64,000 bases of DNA from Methylobacterium phyllostachyos (GTDB taxonomy: Bacteria > Pseudomonadota > Alphaproteobacteria > Rhizobiales > Beijerinckiaceae). Below, piece after piece: positions 43,970 through 52,194 of this stretch. Under the pieces are notes generated by a model that was not told where the DNA came from, did not search any database, and was given only the letters and a program-made list of their open reading frames with translations. The stretch is taken from positions 1 to 64,000 of the forward strand of contig NZ_FNHS01000007.1 of the NCBI RefSeq assembly GCF_900103445.1, written 5' to 3'. The first letter of the stretch is position 1. Every line of letters starts with the position of its first letter. A program made the position numbers and the translations under genes.

Positions 43970-44044
43970 GCCGGTGTAGCACAGCGGTAGTGCAGCGGTT
44001 TTGTAAACCGAAGGTCGGGAGTTCGATCCTCTCCACCGGCACCA
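43970..44044 (+). tRNA. tRNA-Thr (TGT anticodon)
   Basis: Acceptor GCCGGTG/CACCGGC, D arm TAGCACAGCGGTAGTGCA, anticodon loop TTTGTAA with TGT, T arm around GTTCGATCC, discriminator A and encoded CCA (44042-44044). The top pair of the anticodon stem is G-A if a five-pair stem is drawn, a minor oddity. Confidence 0.93.
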
Positions 44045-44269
44045 GTCGATCCAAGACCTTGGCGCCCGCCACAGTCCGGGAGGATCCAGAGCTCGAGGCC
44101 CTGGATACGTCCCCGACAGCGGGCGACGCAGCCGGCCCGGCGATCGAGCGCCGCGGCAATCTCCACACCGCCGACAGTCGGCTTCCGACAGTCGAGTTGC
44201 GCGTCCACCGCGACCTCGAGACGCCGACGCGCTACTGCAGCGCCTGACGGACAATCGAACGAGGCCCCC

Positions 44270-45211
44270 ATGCCCAAGGTCGTGATCAGCGAATTCATGG
44301 ACGAGGCGGCCATCGCCACCGAACTTGCGGACTTCGACACCCTGTACGATCCCGGTCTGGTCGACCGCCCCGAGGCGCTGGAGGCGGCGCTGGCCGGGGC
44401 CGAGGCCCTGATCGTGCGCAACCGGACCCAGGTCCGCGGCGCCCTGCTGGCCGCCGCCCGGAATCTCAAGGTGGTGGGCCGCCTCGGGGTCGGGCTCGAC
44501 AACATCGACATGGTGGCCTGCCGGGCGCGCGGCATCGCGGTCTACCCGGCCACCGGCGCCAATGACGGGGCGGTGGCCGAATATGTCGTGGCCACCGCGA
44601 TGCTGCTGCTGCGCGGTGCCTATGGGGCGACCGCCCGGGTCGCGGCCGGCGCGTGGCCGCGCAACGCCCTGATGGGGCGCGAGATCGGCGGCAAACGCCT
44701 CGGCCTCGTGGGCTTCGGGTCCATCGCCCGGGAGACCGCCCGGCGGGCCGCCGCCCTGGGCATGACGGTCGCGGCCCACGACCCGTTCGTTGCCCCCGAC
44801 GATCCGGCCTGGACCTCGCCGTGCGGTCCGGTGCAGACCCTTGAGCTCGACGCGCTGGTCGCCCGGAGCGACGTGCTCTCCCTGCATGTGCCGCTGACCG
44901 ACCGAACCCGCGGCCTGATCGATACGGGCGCCCTCGCCCGGATGCCGAAGGGCGCCGTGCTGATCAACGCCGCCCGCGGCGGCATCGTGGACGAGGCCGC
45001 ACTGGCGGCGTCCCTGCGCGCCGGCCATCTCGGCGGCGCGGCGCTCGACGTGTTCGAGCGCGAGCCCCTCGATGCGGAGGCCGGCGCCGTCTTCGCGGAC
45101 GTGCCGAACCTGATCCTGACGCCGCACATCGCCGGCGTGACCCGGGAATCGAACGTGCGCGTCTCGGCCGTCACGGCGCGGGCCGTGCGCCACCACCTCG
45201 CAGGATGCTGA
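44270..45211 (+). CDS. D-isomer-specific 2-hydroxyacid dehydrogenase (SlcC/SerA-like)
   Basis: 313 residues. N-terminal catalytic lobe IVRNRTQV and GRLGVGLDNIDMVACRARGI; Rossmann motif LGLVGFGSIARETARRAAALGM; catalytic Arg in INAARGGIVDEAAL, Glu in DVFEREPLD, His in TPHIAGVT. The opening PKVVISEFMDEAAI and overall length are like (S)-sulfolactate dehydrogenase SlcC; 3-phosphoglycerate dehydrogenase is the alternative, but the ACT domain is absent. Oxidises or reduces a 2-hydroxyacid with NAD(P). If it is a sulfolactate enzyme, the sulfite dehydrogenase at 9.4-11 kb would handle the sulfite released later in that pathway; this is speculative. Confidence 0.85.
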   Translation: MPKVVISEFMDEAAIATELADFDTLYDPGLVDRPEALEAALAGAEALIVRNRTQVRGALLAAARNLKVVGRLGVGLDNIDMVACRARGIAVYPATGANDGAVAEYVVATAMLLLRGAYGATARVAAGAWPRNALMGREIGGKRLGLVGFGSIARETARRAAALGMTVAAHDPFVAPDDPAWTSPCGPVQTLELDALVARSDVLSLHVPLTDRTRGLIDTGALARMPKGAVLINAARGGIVDEAALAASLRAGHLGGAALDVFEREPLDAEAGAVFADVPNLILTPHIAGVTRESNVRVSAVTARAVRHHLAGC

Positions 45212-45508
45212 CCCGTCACCGCCGCTCAGCATCCGTTCATGTCGGCGGGCCGATATTCGCCACAGCCAAGCTAAAAACAAGTATTTCTGGATTGTAACTC
45301 CAATATGATTTGCAATAACCAAGGCAAGCTGGGCTATTGTAAGATTAAAATTAGCTGAATGTATAATTCAGAACCGATTAAATCCCTGCCGCCTATCAGC
45401 ACCGCTGGAAGGCGATGAGATGCGTCTCCGCCGCGGCCCGTCACGGGATCGGGGCGGTGGACCATAGGACCCCGCGGGGGCGCATCGCCCACAGCTCGGG
45501 GCGCAACC
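45212..45508. other. AT-rich intergenic region before nepR-ecfG
   Basis: From about 45260 to 45385 the sequence is visibly AT-rich. It must hold the nepR-ecfG promoter. I searched for the EcfG consensus GGAAC-N16/17-CGTT and found no good match. Confidence 0.45.
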
Positions 45509-45739
45509 ATGACAGCGACAGAGGACGAGCGGGCGCTCCCGGACGCCGCGCGGGCGGAGACGGCCGGATCGGTCGTCGCGCCCCAGGCGCGCCCGCCGCG
45601 TCGCCCGATCGACGCGGCAGCCCAGGCACGGATCGGCCGCGGTCTGCGCCTGCACTACGCGGATGTCCTGGCCCTGCCGGTTCCGGACCGGCTCCTGACG
45701 CTCCTCGACGCCCTCGCCGCCACGGAGGCCCAGCCATGA
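45509..45739 (+). CDS. nepR: NepR anti-sigma factor
   Basis: 76 residues. The C-terminal half has the NepR signature IGRGLRLHYADVLALPVPDRLLTLLDAL; the N-terminal ~40 residues are disordered, as in other NepR proteins. NepR holds the sigma factor EcfG inactive until phosphorylated PhyR (a sigma-like response regulator) binds NepR and releases EcfG. Its stop codon overlaps the ecfG start by four bases (ATGA, 45736-45739). PhyR and its kinase are not in this window, unlike the compact loci of many relatives. Confidence 0.92.
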   Translation: MTATEDERALPDAARAETAGSVVAPQARPPRRPIDAAAQARIGRGLRLHYADVLALPVPDRLLTLLDALAATEAQP

Positions 45740-46332
45740 CCCTGATGCTCCAAGCCGCCCCCGCGGGGAGCGGATCCGGCCCGGCCCCGGTGGGCGCCGA
45801 CACCGAGATGCGCGACCTCCTGCTGGGCGCAATCCCGGCCCTGCGGGCCTTCGCGTTCTCGCTGACCTACGATCTCGACCGCTCGGACGACCTCGTTCAG
45901 GACACCCTGGTCCGGGCCTGGATCAACGCCGCCAGCTTCCGCCGGGGGACCAACCTGACCGCGTGGCTGTTCACGATCCTGCGCAATTTGTTCTACTCGG
46001 AGCAGCGCAAGCGCAAGCGCGAGGTGGAGGACGCCGACGGGGTCCATGCCGGCCGGCTGACCAGCCTGCCCGAGCAGGAGGTCCGGATGGAGATGGCACA
46101 GTTCCAGAGCGCCCTGAACCAGCTCCCGGCCGCCCAGCGCGAGGCGCTGGTGCTGGTCGGGGCTCAAAGCTTCACCTACGAGGAAGCCGCGGCGATCTGC
46201 GGTGTCGCGGTCGGCACGATCAAGAGCCGGGTCAGCCGCGCCCGGGTCCGGCTGATCGAGGTGCTGGGCATGGAGGGGACCGACGATATCGGCCCCGACG
46301 CGCAGACCCGGGCGGCGCTCGACGGGGGCTGA
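45736..46332 (+). CDS. ecfG: General-stress ECF sigma factor EcfG (ECF15 group)
   Basis: 198 residues from ATG 45736. Sigma2 region: AFAFSLTYDLDRSDDLVQDTLVRAWINAASFRRGTNLTAWLFTILRNLFYSEQRKRKRE; sigma4 region: ALNQLPAAQREALVLVGAQSFTYEEAAAICGVAVGTIKSRVSRARVRL. These are the diagnostic EcfG patterns. It directs RNA polymerase to general stress promoters and is controlled by the partner-switch with NepR and PhyR. Methylobacteria carry several EcfG paralogues; being next to nepR argues for the principal copy. The tail (DDIGPDAQTRAALDGG) is a short extension. Confidence 0.92.
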   Translation: MTLMLQAAPAGSGSGPAPVGADTEMRDLLLGAIPALRAFAFSLTYDLDRSDDLVQDTLVRAWINAASFRRGTNLTAWLFTILRNLFYSEQRKRKREVEDADGVHAGRLTSLPEQEVRMEMAQFQSALNQLPAAQREALVLVGAQSFTYEEAAAICGVAVGTIKSRVSRARVRLIEVLGMEGTDDIGPDAQTRAALDGG

Positions 46333-46342
46333 GCGCCGGCCC

Positions 46343-46876
46343 TCACTTGATCAGCCGCACGACCTCGCGGAAGCGCGGATGCCGGGCGGTGCCGAGCCAT
46401 TCGAACACCACCATCTCGGTGGTGACGATCTCGGCGCCGTTGGCCGCCATCCGGGCGAGCCCCGCGTCCCGGTTCTCGATCTTTCGGGAGCCCACCGCGT
46501 CGGCGACCACAGTGACGCGGCGCCCGGCCTCCAGCAGGCCGAGGACGGTCTGCAGCACGCAGATATGCGCCTCGCAGCCGGTCACCACGCAATCCCGGTC
46601 GTCCGGCAGGCGGTCGAAGAAGCCCGGCGCCCGCGCGGCGCCAAAGCTCATCTTCGGGAAGGCCGTCCCAGGCTCGGGGGCGAGCTCCGGCACGGTCGGC
46701 CCGAGGCCCCCGGCATTCTGCTCGGTGACCAGCACCGGCACGTCGAGGAGCCGCGCGGCCGTGGTGAGGCGGCCCGTATTGGCGATCACGGCCGCGCCCT
46801 CGGCGATGACCGGCATCAGCCGGACCTGAACGTCGATGACGAGGAGCAGTGAGCGGGTGGGGTCGATCAGCGGCAT
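46343..46876 (-). CDS. Isochorismatase-family cysteine hydrolase (YcaC-like)
   Basis: 177 residues. Catalytic triad visible: Asp15 in LLVIDVQ, Lys75 in FPKMSF and Cys101 in VVTGCEAHICV, with the cis-peptide just before Cys. This form (shorter, with EAHICV) is the YcaC-like branch rather than true isochorismatase. Hydrolyses an amide or ester of unknown identity. Convergent with ecfG, 10 bp apart at the stops. A composite repeat element lies just upstream. Confidence 0.87.
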   Translation of the reverse strand: MPLIDPTRSLLLVIDVQVRLMPVIAEGAAVIANTGRLTTAARLLDVPVLVTEQNAGGLGPTVPELAPEPGTAFPKMSFGAARAPGFFDRLPDDRDCVVTGCEAHICVLQTVLGLLEAGRRVTVVADAVGSRKIENRDAGLARMAANGAEIVTTEMVVFEWLGTARHPRFREVVRLIK

Positions 46877-46926
46877 CGGTCGCGGCGAACTCTCGGAGCC
46901 TGATTAAGAAGGAAAGTCATGGTTTC

Positions 46927-47034
46927 GAAAGGGCCAGCCCTTTCGCGGGTCCAGGGCGGAGCCCTGGTCAAGACCTCCGGGCCAGATTTCTCAAGACTTT
47001 GCCTGAGAACCCGCCAAAGGGCAGAGCCCTTTGG
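46927..47034. repeat. REP-like composite element of three hairpins
   Basis: Three near-perfect stems in 108 bp: GAAAGGGC/GCCCTTTC (46927-46944), CCAGGGC/GCCCTGG (46951-46967) and CCAAAGGGC/GCCCTTTGG (47014-47034). The first and third stems share the core AAAGGGC/GCCCTTT. It is intergenic, just after the asparaginase gene end (minus strand). This kind of element is recurrent in Methylobacterium intergenic DNA to my knowledge; no second copy is in this window. Confidence 0.7.
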
Positions 47035-47055
47035 AGACCCAGACCGACTCGGCGC

Positions 47056-48081
47056 TCAATACGTGGCGAACAGGCGCGCCACCGCCTCCGGCTCCGCCGT
47101 GACGGTGAGCGCCAGGGCGAGGAGGATCCGGGCCTTCTGTGGGGTCAGGTTGTCGGCGCTGAGGATGCCGCGATCGCGCAGGCGGGTCGTGAGCGGCACC
47201 ACGCCGCTCCCGGCCCGGGTCGACATCACCACCACGAGCCCGGCGGCGACCGCCGCCTCCAGGGCCTCGGCCTCGCCGGGGGGCACCATGCCCGGGGCGA
47301 GCCCGGCCGCGACGAGGCCCCGGGCCCCCGCGGCCCGGAACGCCCGCACGGCGGTGCCGTCGGCATCGGCGTAGCCGTAGGCGATGTCGACTCGCGGCAG
47401 CGCGGTCAGGGTCCGGATGTCGAAGGGCGTGCCGGGCGCGTGCGCGCGCTCGGAGCGGCGGTAGTACCGGACATGCGCGCCATCGACATGGCCCAGCACG
47501 CCGAAATCCGGCGTCCGGAAGGTCTGGAGCCGGGCCACCGAGGTCTTGGTCACCTCGCGGGCGGCCTGGATCTCGTCGTTGAGCACCACGAGGACGCCGC
47601 GCCCGCGGGATTCGGGCGCCGCCGCCGTGCGCACCGCCGCCACGAGATTCAGCTTGGCGTCGGTGGAGAGCGCGCTCATCGGGCGCTGCGAGCCGACCAG
47701 CACCACCGGCAGGTCCACCGTCAGGGTGAGGCTCAACGCGTAGGCGGTCTCCTCCAGGGTGGCGGTGCCGTGGCCGATGACGATGCCGGCGAGGTCCGGG
47801 TGCTCGGCCGCGAGGTGCGCGCACAGGCCGACGAGGTCGCGCCATTCGGAAAAGCCGATCGCCGGGCTCGGCACCGCCCGGAACGGGACCGGCAGCATCG
47901 TGGCCACCTCCGCCAGCTCCGGGACCGCCTCCAGGATTCCGCCGGCCTCGAGGCGCCGGTCGGTGGCGGTGTAGTCGAGGATGTCGAGGGCGTCGCGCCC
48001 GAGGGACGAGATCGTCCCGCCCGTCCCGATGAACGCCACCTTGGGCAAACCAGACCCGTGTCCCGCCATGCCTTCCGCCAT
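47056..48081 (-). CDS. Asparaginase/glutaminase-family protein (type II-like fold)
   Basis: 341 residues from ATG 48081 (GGGAGG 5 bp upstream). The first active-site Thr is Thr23 in GTGGTIS. The second signature reads GHGTATLEETAY: Thr106 is present, but the Asp that normally follows (HGTDT) is Ala107. Lys179 in REVTKTS is present. No signal peptide, so cytoplasmic despite the type II-like pattern. Hydrolyses L-asparagine or a related amide if active; loss of the Asp, which binds the substrate alpha-amino group in AnsB-type enzymes, may mean another substrate. It is the only gene in its unit. Confidence 0.85.
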   Translation of the reverse strand: MAEGMAGHGSGLPKVAFIGTGGTISSLGRDALDILDYTATDRRLEAGGILEAVPELAEVATMLPVPFRAVPSPAIGFSEWRDLVGLCAHLAAEHPDLAGIVIGHGTATLEETAYALSLTLTVDLPVVLVGSQRPMSALSTDAKLNLVAAVRTAAAPESRGRGVLVVLNDEIQAAREVTKTSVARLQTFRTPDFGVLGHVDGAHVRYYRRSERAHAPGTPFDIRTLTALPRVDIAYGYADADGTAVRAFRAAGARGLVAAGLAPGMVPPGEAEALEAAVAAGLVVVMSTRAGSGVVPLTTRLRDRGILSADNLTPQKARILLALALTVTAEPEAVARLFATY

Positions 48082-48211
48082 TCCTGCCTCCCGGCCGTCT
48101 CCGGCCCCGCCGATGCGGGAACGATGCCGCGGCGCAGGACCGGGGTCGACCCCGCCGGGCGCAGGCGGGCGATGCGCCGGACGACGGGCGCATCGCCGGA
48201 GCGCGACGGCG

Positions 48212-48829
48212 TCAGCTCTGGAAATCGAACAGCAGGGCCGAGATGTTGGTGTTGCTGTTGGTGCCGCTCGCCCCGTAGCCGGTGCTGGACGACTGGCTGC
48301 TCTGGAGCTGCTGCAGGAAGCTGGCGAGCAGATCGCCGGTCGAGGACGTCCCCGAGCCGCTCGACGAACTGGACGCGCTGCTGCCGGAGGCGGCATCGCC
48401 CGGCGGCGGACCGGGCGGGGGTCCCGGCGGCGGGCCGCCGGCGCCGGAGACGCCGTCCTGCGCGGTCGCGTCGGCGGTCTGCGTGCTCTGGCCGTGGCTG
48501 GCGAACAGGTTCTTTAACTCCGTGGCCTGATCGCTGGTCAGGCTGCCGCTGCTCACCTGATCGGCGATCAGGCCGTCGATCCGGTCCTTCATGGAGGATG
48601 GGTCGAGCTTCGCCTGGGTGCTGCTGCTAATGGCGGAGCTGGCGTCCGCCGACAGGCTCGAGCCGATCGACGACAGGGCACTGGTCAGGGCGGTGGCGTC
48701 GGTGCTGCTGAGGCTGCCGGTCGACAGCTCGCTGCTGATCGTGTCGGCCATCCGTGTCTGCGGGCTGGCCTGGGTCGACCATCGCTGGGCATAGAGCTGC
48801 GATGTTGTGGTCGAACCGATGCTACTCAT
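48212..48829 (-). CDS. Low-complexity Ser/Thr-rich hypothetical protein
   Basis: 205 residues. Very rich in Ser, Thr, Ala and Gln. Two amphipathic helical units (ISSELSTGSLSSTDATALTSALSSIG; IDGLIADQVSSGSLTSDQATELKNLFA) share a repeating SGSLTSxxATxL pattern, loosely like EF-hand-type repeats without a full calcium loop. A Pro-Gly run (PPPGPPPGPPPGD) separates these from a Ser-rich C-terminus. No signal peptide. The style is that of secreted or surface-associated proteins in alphaproteobacteria; its position downstream of cheR is not functionally telling. No family named. Confidence 0.65.
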   Translation of the reverse strand: MSSIGSTTTSQLYAQRWSTQASPQTRMADTISSELSTGSLSSTDATALTSALSSIGSSLSADASSAISSSTQAKLDPSSMKDRIDGLIADQVSSGSLTSDQATELKNLFASHGQSTQTADATAQDGVSGAGGPPPGPPPGPPPGDAASGSSASSSSSGSGTSSTGDLLASFLQQLQSSQSSSTGYGASGTNSNTNISALLFDFQS

Positions 48830-49111
48830 GGAAACGCTCGGGGCACGGGTCTGCCGGAAACGCCCGGCGGCGGGTCCGTGTGCAAATTACCCACGCATTC
48901 CTTAAGCCCACGTTTCTCGCGCGCTTTCAATCTATGGTGTTCGATGAGAATCCGGTTCCGCGTTCGCCAACGGGCGAGCTCCGGTTTCGGATAGGGGGAT
49001 ACAGCCGGGATCCGCGCGTTTCCTCGCGGGGGGACGCCGAGGCGGCGCGCGTGCCGAGACCGGAGGCGGCGCAAGGGCACCTCCGGTCGATGGCGTCACC
49101 CGGGAAGCCGG

Positions 49112-49984
49112 TCAGACGCTGGCCGCCACCCGCAGCGGCAACACCGCCGCCGTCTCGCCGAGACGCGCCGCCGGTGCGGCATGCGTGTAGAGGCCGCGAT
49201 GCTTCGGATGGGGCGCGAGCCGGTCGGTCAGGCCGATCACCGTCTCGGCCGCACCGAGCAACAGTGCCCCGTCCGGCGCGAGCTGGGCGGCGAGCCGCGC
49301 CAGCACGTCCGACTTCGTCGGCGCGTCGAAATAGATCAGCACGTTGCGACAATAGATGATGTCGAACTGGCCGAGTGCCGTGAAGCTGTGCAGCAGATTG
49401 AGCTGGCGGTAATCCACCATGCTGCGCAGGCTCTGGGCGATCTGCCACTGCTCGCCCACCTGCGTGAAGTACTTGATCAGCCACTGCACCGGCAGGCCGC
49501 GCTGGACCTCGAAATGGCTGTAGAGCCCGGCCTTGGCCTTCTCGATCACCTCGGTGGAGATGTCGGTGGCCACGATCTCCACCTGCCAGCCGGGCATCCG
49601 GGGCGCCGCCTCCTGCAGCAGCATCGCCAGCGAGTACGGCTCCTGGCCCGTGGAGGAGGCCGCGCACCAGATCCGCAGCCGGCGCCGGCTGGCGTTGCGC
49701 ATCAGCGCCTCTGGCAGCAGCGTGTCGCGGAACAGGTCGAACGGGATCCGGTCGCGGAAGAAGAAGGTCTCGTTCGTGGTCATCGCCTCGACCACGTCCC
49801 GCTCCAGCGCGCCGTCCCGGCCGACCTTGAGCGCGCCGATCAGCTCGGCGAGGCTACCGAGCCCGAAGCGGCGGCAGATCGGGGTCAGCCGACTCTCCAC
49901 GAGGTAGCGTTTCTCGGCGGTCAGCGCGAGGCCGGAGCGCTGCTTGAGGAAGCTGCGCAGGTATTCGAATTCAAGCTCGGTCAT
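49112..49984 (-). CDS. cheR: Chemotaxis protein methyltransferase CheR
   Basis: 290 residues from ATG 49984, which overlaps the cheB stop (ATGA). N-terminal helical domain (FEYLRSFLKQRSGLALTAEKRYLVESRL) recognises the receptor; the SAM-binding domain has RIWCAASSTGQEPYSLAMLL, EIVATDISTEVIEKAKAGLYSHFEVQRGL and FDIIYCRNVLIYFD. Methylates glutamates on chemoreceptors, setting adaptation opposite CheB. No receptor gene lies in the cluster, so it must serve receptors encoded elsewhere. The end (PLRVAASV) has no receptor-tether pentapeptide relevance. Confidence 0.93.
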   Translation of the reverse strand: MTELEFEYLRSFLKQRSGLALTAEKRYLVESRLTPICRRFGLGSLAELIGALKVGRDGALERDVVEAMTTNETFFFRDRIPFDLFRDTLLPEALMRNASRRRLRIWCAASSTGQEPYSLAMLLQEAAPRMPGWQVEIVATDISTEVIEKAKAGLYSHFEVQRGLPVQWLIKYFTQVGEQWQIAQSLRSMVDYRQLNLLHSFTALGQFDIIYCRNVLIYFDAPTKSDVLARLAAQLAPDGALLLGAAETVIGLTDRLAPHPKHRGLYTHAAPAARLGETAAVLPLRVAASV

Positions 49985-51183
49985 GCCGGCTGACCCGTGA
50001 TCATGGCGCGCAAGGCCGTCGCGAGTTCGGACAGCGGAAGGACCGCCTCGGCGAGGCCGGCCCGGGCGACGCTGCCCGGCATGCCCCAGACCGTGCTGGT
50101 GGCCTCGTCCTGGGCGAGCACCGGACCGCCGGCCTCGGTGAGCGCCCGGGCGCCGTTGGTGCCGTCCGAACCCATGCCGGTGAGGATCACGGTCGCGGTG
50201 GCCGCCCCGAACACGACCGCCGCGTCCTTGAACAGCACGTCCACCGCGGGCCGGCAGAAATTCACCGGCGGCCCGTCGGTGAGCTTGATGGTTGGGCCGT
50301 TCGGGCCCGCGACGAGCCCCATGTGGCGCCCGCCCGGAGCCACGTAGATGCGGCCGGGCTCGATCCGCTCGTCGGACTTGCCCTCGGCGGCCTTGATCCC
50401 GGTGCGGGTGGTGAGGTGCTCGGCGAACACCGCGGTGAAGATCGGCGGCATGTGCTGCACGATCAGCACCGGCAGGCGGCGGAGCGCCGCCGCGCCGATG
50501 CCCTCCAGCATCTCGCCCACCGCCCGCGGCCCGCCCGTGGACGAGCCGATCAGCAGGGCGCGGGGCGAGGTGCGGTTGCGGACCTTCGGCCGCAGGGTGA
50601 AAGGGGTCGCGGGACGCGGCGCGGCCGGCGCCGGATGCGCCGCCGGCGCGGCGACGGGGGCGGCGGATGCCGCCGGGTGGACCGTCGGCGCGGAGGCCGG
50701 GCGCCGGCTCCGGGTGCGGGCCGCGCCGAAGACGCGCACGCGCTCGATCAGCTCCGCCCGGAACACGTCCGACGTGGTCACGCCCCGGCTGCTCTCGGGC
50801 TTGGCGATGTAGTCCACCGCCCCGAGGGCCAGGCATTTCAGCGAGATGTCGGCGTTGCGCGTGGTCAGCGTCGACATCATGACGACCTGCACGCTTGGGC
50901 TCATGGCGAGCATGCGCGGCAGCGCCGTGGTGCCATCGAGTTCCGGCATCTCGATATCGAGCAGGACCACGTCCGGGTCGTGCTTGGCGATCATCTCGAT
51001 GGCGATGCGCCCGTTGGACGCCGTGCCGACGAGCGTGAACCCAGCCTCACCGATCCAGCGGGCCACGAGGCCGCGGACCACGGCGGAATCATCGGCGACC
51101 AGAACCCGGATCGCGGCGGCAGACCCAGACGTGCTCTGGGTGGGCGGGCTGCGTGGCGGTGCGACCGCGGGGCTCAGGGCCAT
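49981..51183 (-). CDS. cheB: Chemotaxis methylesterase/deamidase CheB
   Basis: 400 residues: receiver domain (VADDSAVVRGL; VVLLDIEMPELDGTTALPRML), an unusually long Ala/Pro-rich linker (~165-210, HPAASAAPVAAPAAHPAPAAPR), and the esterase domain with Ser in LIGSSTGGPRAVGE, His in VQHMPPIFTAVFAEHL and Asp in GMGSDGTNGARALTEAGG. Removes methyl groups from chemoreceptors when phosphorylated by CheA. Begins 52 bp after cheY. Confidence 0.94.
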   Translation of the reverse strand: MALSPAVAPPRSPPTQSTSGSAAAIRVLVADDSAVVRGLVARWIGEAGFTLVGTASNGRIAIEMIAKHDPDVVLLDIEMPELDGTTALPRMLAMSPSVQVVMMSTLTTRNADISLKCLALGAVDYIAKPESSRGVTTSDVFRAELIERVRVFGAARTRSRRPASAPTVHPAASAAPVAAPAAHPAPAAPRPATPFTLRPKVRNRTSPRALLIGSSTGGPRAVGEMLEGIGAAALRRLPVLIVQHMPPIFTAVFAEHLTTRTGIKAAEGKSDERIEPGRIYVAPGGRHMGLVAGPNGPTIKLTDGPPVNFCRPAVDVLFKDAAVVFGAATATVILTGMGSDGTNGARALTEAGGPVLAQDEATSTVWGMPGSVARAGLAEAVLPLSELATALRAMITGQPA

Positions 51184-51235
51184 GATGCGTGTCTCGGGTA
51201 CGGGGTCGCGGATGCGGGTTGGGGCGCGCGGTCAG

Positions 51236-51628
51236 TCAGGCCGCGTCAGCGACGAGCCCGACCTGCTCGAGCTTGGCCGCGAGGATGTCGCGGTCGAAGG
51301 GCTTCATGATGTATTCGTCCGCCCCCGCCCGGAGCGCCCGGGCAATGGCACCGACATCGTTCTCGGTGGTGCAGAACAGGACCTTGGGCACCTCGCCGCC
51401 CTCGCTCCGACGCAGGGCCTGGAGGAAGGCGTAGCCGTCCATGTTCGGCATGTTCCAGTCGAGCAGGATCGCGTCCGGCATGTGGGCCGCGCAGGCTTCG
51501 AGGGCGGCGTTGCCGTCCTCGGCCTCGCTGACATTCATGCCGAGGTCCTCGATGATCCGTCGGGCGACCTTCCGGATCACCGCGGAATCGTCCACCACCA
51601 GGCAGTTGGTCTCGTGCGGCGCCTTCAT
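51236..51628 (-). CDS. cheY: CheY chemotaxis response regulator
   Basis: 130 residues, single receiver: CLVVDDSAVIRKVARRII, phospho-acceptor Asp in ILLDWNMPNMDGYAFLQAL, Thr in CTTENDVGAI and Lys in IMKPFDRD. GGGAGAGG precedes ATG 51628. It takes phosphate from CheA and binds the flagellar switch or another target. Separated by 11 bp from cheW. Confidence 0.93.
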   Translation of the reverse strand: MKAPHETNCLVVDDSAVIRKVARRIIEDLGMNVSEAEDGNAALEACAAHMPDAILLDWNMPNMDGYAFLQALRRSEGGEVPKVLFCTTENDVGAIARALRAGADEYIMKPFDRDILAAKLEQVGLVADAA

Positions 51629-51639
51629 GGCCCTCTCCC

Positions 51640-52137
51640 TCAAGCCGCCTTGGCGCCGGCGGGCGTGAAGCCGAGGAGCGCGTCCACGTCGAGGATCACC
51701 AGGAGCCGGCCGTCGAGCCGGTGCACGCAGGTGGCGAGGTTGCGGAAGCGCGGATCGAGATTGATCGGCACGGCCTCCCGGCTGTCGGCGCCGAGCTTGA
51801 GCACCTCGCCGACCCCGTCGACCACAAGGGCGAAGGTCTCGCCCGCCTGCTCCAGGCCGATCGCCATCTTGGGATTGGCCTTGCTTCCGTCGGCCTCGTC
51901 CTCGGCGTCGGGCAGGCCCAGGCGCCGGCGCAGGCTCATGGCGGTGACCACGCGGCCGCGCAGGTTCAGGAGGCCGACGATCTCGGCCGGAGCCAGGGGC
52001 ACCGGCGTCACCCCCGAGGGTACGAACACGTCGTGGACCCGCTCGATCGCCAGCCCGAACAGGGTTTCGCCGACGAACACGGTCACGAAATCGTCGGTTG
52101 TGCCGGTCTCGTTGCTGTTGGCGTTGGCAACCTGCAT
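51640..52137 (-). CDS. cheW: CheW coupling protein
   Basis: 165 residues: one CheW fold (FVTVFVGETLFGLAIERVHDVFVP, LAPAEIVGLLNLRGRVVTAMSLRRRLGLP, FALVVDGVGEVLKLGADSREAVP). Links the CheA kinase to chemoreceptors. An insert of ~10 acidic residues (DAEDEADGSKANP) lies in the middle. Gap of 57 bp from cheA. Confidence 0.93.
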   Translation of the reverse strand: MQVANANSNETGTTDDFVTVFVGETLFGLAIERVHDVFVPSGVTPVPLAPAEIVGLLNLRGRVVTAMSLRRRLGLPDAEDEADGSKANPKMAIGLEQAGETFALVVDGVGEVLKLGADSREAVPINLDPRFRNLATCVHRLDGRLLVILDVDALLGFTPAGAKAA

Positions 52138-52194
52138 CAGAACTCTCCGGATGATCGTCTTGGGGCGGCTCGATCGGGACGGGCCGCGCGGGGA

